From JAAYDH01 sp035353055 (lineage in GTDB: Bacteria > Bacillota_I > Bacilli_A > RFN20 > CAG-826), in NCBI GenBank assembly GCA_035353055.1, contig DAOPYW010000021.1, positions 1 to 16,246 on the forward strand: 16,246 bases of DNA. The letters run 5' to 3'. The position numbers and the translations under genes were made by a program. This document shows, one piece after another, positions 13,077-16,246 of this stretch (positions are counted from its first letter, which is position 1; each line of letters begins with the position of its first letter). Under the pieces are notes generated by a model. The model was not told the origin of the DNA and did not search any database. It saw only the letters and a program-made list of their open reading frames with translations.

Positions 13077-15746
13077 CTATAGCCATTCGTGATATTTCTT
13101 TAAGTAGAATTTTTTGACGATAGAGACGAAGGAAACATATAAGACCAATGTCCCCGCTAACAAGACGTAGAAGATCCAAGGCATGATGATCTGCCCTTCT
13201 CCAAAGCCGACTAGCAAAGGAAGAAGGGTGCTGATGACGATGCCCAAACCCGTCAGTCCAATAACAACCCAGGAAGCTCGGCTTTGAATAAAGGGGACTT
13301 TTGGAGTCCTTAAAGAGTGGATAATTAATGACTGAGACCATTGAGATTCGATGAACCAACCAGCTTGGAACATACCGATAAAGGATAGCTGTGTCGCGGC
13401 ATCAAGGCTGGCGAATTGCCCGCCAAACACCATCGGTCCAACGACAAAGAACATTAATACATAGGTTGTGATATCAAAGATTGAGCTGACTGGTCCAATC
13501 CACAGCATGAACTTAGTAATTGAAGCAGCTTCCCACTTGCGGGGCGATTTCAGGTAATCTTCATCGACATTATCGAATGGCAGACCTAGACAGGAGATGT
13601 CATAGATGAGGTTGAGAATCAAAATCTGAAGAGGGAGCATCGGCAAGAAAGGCAAGAAGACACTCGCTAACAAAATGGAAAGCATATTGCCAAAGTTTGA
13701 GCTAGCAGTAATCTTGATGTATTTGATGGTATTAGCATAGGTCTTGCGACCTTCGATGATGCCGTTGCCTAAAACATTTAGGTTCTTTTCCAGCATAATG
13801 ATATCCGCTGATTCCTTAGCGATATCAACAGCGGTATCCACCGAGATGCCGACATCCGCGGCTTTCATCGCAGCGGCATCATTGATGCCATCACCCATGA
13901 ATCCAACCACATGTTTCTGGCGGAGAATATTTACAATGCGGGTCTTTTGATCTGGAGTCAGTTTAGCGAATACATCAATGCGATCAGAAGCTTCTAACAG
14001 TTGTTCATCAGTCATATTTAGGATTTCGCTGCCGAGCAAAATGGTATCAGCATTAATTCCAACTTGCTTGCAGACATATTTAGTCACTGAGTCACCATCG
14101 CCGGTGAGAATCTTGACTTTCACGCCGTATTCCTCGAGGGTATCAATCGCTTCTTTCGCGCTGGGCTTGGTCGGATCCAAAAACGCTAGGTAGCCAATTA
14201 AGATCATGCCGGTTTCATCTTTCGCGGTGTACTCGTGTTCTTTAGTAGAAACATTCTTGTGGGCTAATCCTAAAACTCGTAGGCCTCTGAGACCATAATC
14301 TTCCGCTTTTGCGAGCAAGATGGAGCGAAGTTCATCGGAGAGCGGTTCAATGATTCCGTTATATTCAGCGAATGAACAGGCTTTGATCATTTCCTCGATT
14401 GCACCTTTAGTAATCATCTGTTGTTTTCCAGATTTATCTTCGACAATGACACTCATGCGTCTCCTAGCAAAATCAAAGGGAATCTCATCGACTTTGACAT
14501 AGTCTTTCCAAGTTTCTTGCAGATGCTTTTCAGCGACGTGATCGATGATGGCGCGATCCATTAAATTCTTGAGGCCAGTTTGGAAATAGCTGTTTAAAAA
14601 GGCGTGTTTCAAGACGCGGATATCTTCTTCTCCGTGGGTATTATAGTGATATTCAAGGACAATGCGGTCCTCAGTGAGAGTTCCCGTCTTGTCAGTGCAT
14701 AATATATCGGCCGCACCAAAGTTTTGAATGGAGTTGAGGTTCTTGACGATGACTTTCTTGCGCGCCATCACAATAGCGCCTTTGCCTAAGTTGGATGAGA
14801 CGATCATCGGCAGCATCTCGGGAGTTAAGCCAACCGCGACCGCTAAGGCGAATATAATCGCATCAATCCAATGATTCGGACCAGATTTGAAAAAGCCATT
14901 GACCAAGAACACGATGGGAACCATGATCAGCATGAAGCGAATCAAAACCCATGAGATAGCGTTAATGCCTTTGTCAAAACTTGTCGTAACTTTCTTGCGG
15001 CGGATTTGCTTGGCTAGATATCCAAACATCGTCTTCTCACCGGTGGAGACAACAATGCAGGTCGCGCTTCCGCTGATGACGTTGCTTCCCATGAAGGCGA
15101 GGTTGCGATATTCAAGAGTAGAAGAGAAGTGATCTTTGGATGCTTCAGCAGTCTTCTCCACGGGAACGCTTTCCCCAGTCAAAGCTGATTGGCTCACGAA
15201 GATATCTTTGCATTGGACTATTCTCACATCGGCGGGGACCATGTCTCCCGCAGCTAAGAACACTAAATCACCCACTACTACATCAGCGATTGGGATCTCT
15301 TTTCTTTCGCCAGAGCGCATGACAGAAATCGTTGTTCTGACCATTTCAGAAAGGCGAGCGGCGGCTTTCTGTGAACGAGATTCTTGAATGAACTTCATGA
15401 AACCGCTGATTACCACCATGGCTAGCACCATGATGACAGTAAAGTAGTTGCGCTCAGCCACGGGGACTAAAACAATGTCAGTCAGTATTGAGACAAGAGT
15501 GAGAACAAGCAAGACGATTGTGAAGGGATTAAAGAAAGAAGTGAGGAGGTGAACAAAAACACCATTCCGCTTCTTCTTGATGATTTCATTAGTGCCATTA
15601 TTGTGACGGGATTCATCGACTTGGTCATCGTTAAGACCATCGGGGGTGAGCCTGTATTTATCTTTTAGTTCAGCAACACTTGCGAGAGCGCTCGCAAATA
15701 ATTCGGTATCAAAGTAGCCTGGGGTCTTTTTTGCTGTTTCGATCAT
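13077..15746 (-). CDS. mgtA: P3B-type Mg2+-importing ATPase
   Basis: This 889-residue protein is close to MgtA/MgtB in length and motifs. It has TGES (190-193), the P3B membrane motif GLTPEMLPMIV (E310), TDKTGTLT (D352), TKGA, GDGINDAAAMKAADVGISVD (from 618), SNFGNM in M5, LNLIYDIS (N712, D716) in M6, and the highly typical SQWSQSLIIHSLRTPKVPFI near residues 801-820. MgtA-type pumps take up Mg2+ with ATP when Mg2+ is low. The frame is open 27 codons further upstream, but the ATG at 15746 has GGAGG (15756-15760) nine bases before it and starts the protein where the family does. It has its own promoter and a leader of about 120 nt that looks structured. Confidence 0.94.
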   Translation of the reverse strand: MIETAKKTPGYFDTELFASALASVAELKDKYRLTPDGLNDDQVDESRHNNGTNEIIKKKRNGVFVHLLTSFFNPFTIVLLVLTLVSILTDIVLVPVAERNYFTVIMVLAMVVISGFMKFIQESRSQKAAARLSEMVRTTISVMRSGERKEIPIADVVVGDLVFLAAGDMVPADVRIVQCKDIFVSQSALTGESVPVEKTAEASKDHFSSTLEYRNLAFMGSNVISGSATCIVVSTGEKTMFGYLAKQIRRKKVTTSFDKGINAISWVLIRFMLIMVPIVFLVNGFFKSGPNHWIDAIIFALAVAVGLTPEMLPMIVSSNLGKGAIVMARKKVIVKNLNSIQNFGAADILCTDKTGTLTEDRIVLEYHYNTHGEEDIRVLKHAFLNSYFQTGLKNLMDRAIIDHVAEKHLQETWKDYVKVDEIPFDFARRRMSVIVEDKSGKQQMITKGAIEEMIKACSFAEYNGIIEPLSDELRSILLAKAEDYGLRGLRVLGLAHKNVSTKEHEYTAKDETGMILIGYLAFLDPTKPSAKEAIDTLEEYGVKVKILTGDGDSVTKYVCKQVGINADTILLGSEILNMTDEQLLEASDRIDVFAKLTPDQKTRIVNILRQKHVVGFMGDGINDAAAMKAADVGISVDTAVDIAKESADIIMLEKNLNVLGNGIIEGRKTYANTIKYIKITASSNFGNMLSILLASVFLPFLPMLPLQILILNLIYDISCLGLPFDNVDEDYLKSPRKWEAASITKFMLWIGPVSSIFDITTYVLMFFVVGPMVFGGQFASLDAATQLSFIGMFQAGWFIESQWSQSLIIHSLRTPKVPFIQSRASWVVIGLTGLGIVISTLLPLLVGFGEGQIIMPWIFYVLLAGTLVLYVSFVSIVKKFYLKKYHEWL

Positions 15747-15869
15747 GGTTGTTTTCCTCCATACAGTGATCTCCCATGAAATGCTCAGGGTGAATTGCTG
15801 TTCTTTAACAAACCATCCCACAAGCATGCGCTCGTTGCTTACGCCCAGTCATCTATTGATGACTTGATT
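15747..15869 (-). promoter_or_regulatory. Structured 5' leader of mgtA, unassigned
   Basis: From the predicted start near 15869 the minus strand can fold into a perfect 7-bp hairpin AGTCATC-AATA-GATGACT. A longer irregular hairpin follows, closed by ATGCT/AGCAT and GGG/CCC around an inner TGTT-AAAG-AACA hairpin. GGAGG and the ATG follow. I could not match it to the M-box or to other metal riboswitch consensus sequences from memory. A Mg2+-responsive leader is plausible from the gene it precedes. Confidence 0.4.
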
Positions 15870-15875
15870 ACCTCC

Positions 15876-15905
15876 AATTTAGCCCAGGGTCCTATCATTT
15901 GTCAA
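15876..15905 (-). promoter_or_regulatory. Promoter of mgtA
   Basis: A perfect -35 TTGACA (15900-15905) is followed after 18 bases by TAAATT (15876-15881), or after 17 by CTAAAT. The start is expected near 15869. Confidence 0.6.
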
Positions 15906-15950
15906 AACAAACAGGGAAAATCGCTCTTGTGAGATATCTTTGAGGAAAAC

Positions 15951-15978
15951 TTGCATTTAGAAAATTCAAATCTACAAT
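15951..15978 (+). promoter_or_regulatory. Promoter of the SDR gene
   Basis: TTGCAT (15951-15956) and TACAAT (15973-15978) are 16 bases apart. The predicted start is about nine bases before the ATG, leaving a short leader with GAGGG. Confidence 0.6.
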
Positions 15979-15993
15979 GAAGGTAGAGGGAAT

Positions 15994-16246
15994 ATGAAAT
16001 ACCTTATTACTGGAGCCAGTGGTCATGTTGGCAAATGCTTAGTCGATACATTGTTGAAGCAAAAAGCCTCAATCAGAGTTTTGGTGTTGCCTGGTGAAGT
16101 TTATCCTTATAAAGGGGTAGAAGTTTTCTTTGGTGATGTAACCAAAAAAGAAACTCTTGTTCCTTTCTTCGCTAATGAAGATAAAGAGGACTTAGTCCTC
16201 ATCCATCTAGCGGCCATCATCAGCATTTATCAAAAAGGTGATCCAC
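15994..16246 (+). CDS. NAD(P)-dependent epimerase/dehydratase (extended SDR), 5' part only
   Basis: The only plus-strand gene is cut by the window end after about 84 codons. It starts MKYLITGASGHVGKCLVD, whose GASGHVG matches the TGxxGxxG dinucleotide loop of extended or atypical SDRs. It continues with VLVLPGE and GVEVFFGDVTKKETL (the Asp contacting adenine), then LIHLAAIISIY, the strand-4 motif of NAD-dependent epimerases and dihydroflavonol-reductase-like proteins. The start is fixed by GAGGG just upstream and by an earlier ATG (15978) that runs into a stop. The substrate is unknown. It is divergent from mgtA, with separate promoters about 50 bases apart. Confidence 0.85.
   Translation, partial: MKYLITGASGHVGKCLVDTLLKQKASIRVLVLPGEVYPYKGVEVFFGDVTKKETLVPFFANEDKEDLVLIHLAAIISIYQKGDP

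Noticed and set aside
15747..15827. Longer mgtA N-terminus starting at 15827
   Set aside because: There is no ribosome binding site, and the extra 27 codons fall in the structured leader. The ATG at 15746 has GGAGG at good spacing.
15747..15910. M-box (ykoK) Mg2+ riboswitch before mgtA
   Set aside because: A GATGCTTGTC-like piece resembles part of the M-box, but its conserved 5' blocks (GGUGAGGCUCC, ACGCUGCUGCCC) are not present.
1..16246. Mobile elements, CRISPR arrays, phage genes or UGA-Trp recoding
   Set aside because: No transposase, integrase, phage structural gene or regularly spaced repeat was seen. Trp is encoded by TGG and genes contain no internal TGA.

Overview
The window looks like chromosomal DNA of a low-to-moderate GC Bacillota, perhaps one of the Bacilli lineages near the Mollicutes. 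The evidence is AGGAG-type ribosome binding sites, sigma-A-like promoters, intrinsic terminators with U tracts, CadC/SmtB-type metal control, a yybP-ykoY riboswitch and tRNA-Gly with U73. Tryptophan is read from TGG and the genes run through without internal TGA, so a Mycoplasma-type code is not suggested. The rank is an inference; no marker gene is present. Almost every gene is on the minus strand, so transcription runs from high to low coordinates. The one exception is a truncated dehydrogenase gene at the right edge.

Layout from left to right. 18-698: hemolysin III/PAQR membrane protein. 805-3322: arsR-cadA operon (metal-sensing repressor and P1B Zn/Cd/Pb exporter), with its operator inside the promoter spacer and a terminator at each end. 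3467-4033: secreted Ser/Thr-rich protein of unknown function. 4034-4492: AT-rich gap. 4493-7433: unrelated single genes (methyltransferase, nucleotidyltransferase-like protein, membrane-anchored XRE regulator with a zinc ribbon, 75-residue zinc-ribbon protein, ABM-fold protein). 7574-7865: three tRNA genes, Thr(CGT), Val(GAC) and Gly(CCC). 7941-10832: a P2A (SERCA-like) cation ATPase under a yybP-ykoY Mn2+ riboswitch. 10910-12980: zinc-ribbon membrane protein, flavodoxin-fold NAD(P)H oxidoreductase, and a GNAT acetyltransferase fused to an O6-alkylguanine-DNA alkyltransferase-like domain. 13077-15746: an MgtA-type P3B Mg2+ ATPase with a structured leader of about 120 nt. 15994 to the end: start of an NAD(P)-binding extended SDR on the plus strand.

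The theme is divalent cation homeostasis. Three P-type ATPases of three subfamilies (P1B, P2A, P3B) lie within 15 kb. Each has its own promoter and a different control layer: a protein repressor with operator, a metal riboswitch, and an uncharacterised structured 5' leader. They are not one operon. The genes between them look like housekeeping or accessory genes. No mobile element, CRISPR array, phage gene or defence system was seen. The points most worth checking are the Mn2+ riboswitch on a pump that homology alone would call a calcium ATPase, the unassigned mgtA leader RNA, and the acetyltransferase-alkyltransferase fusion with an altered PCHR motif and an apparently leaderless promoter.
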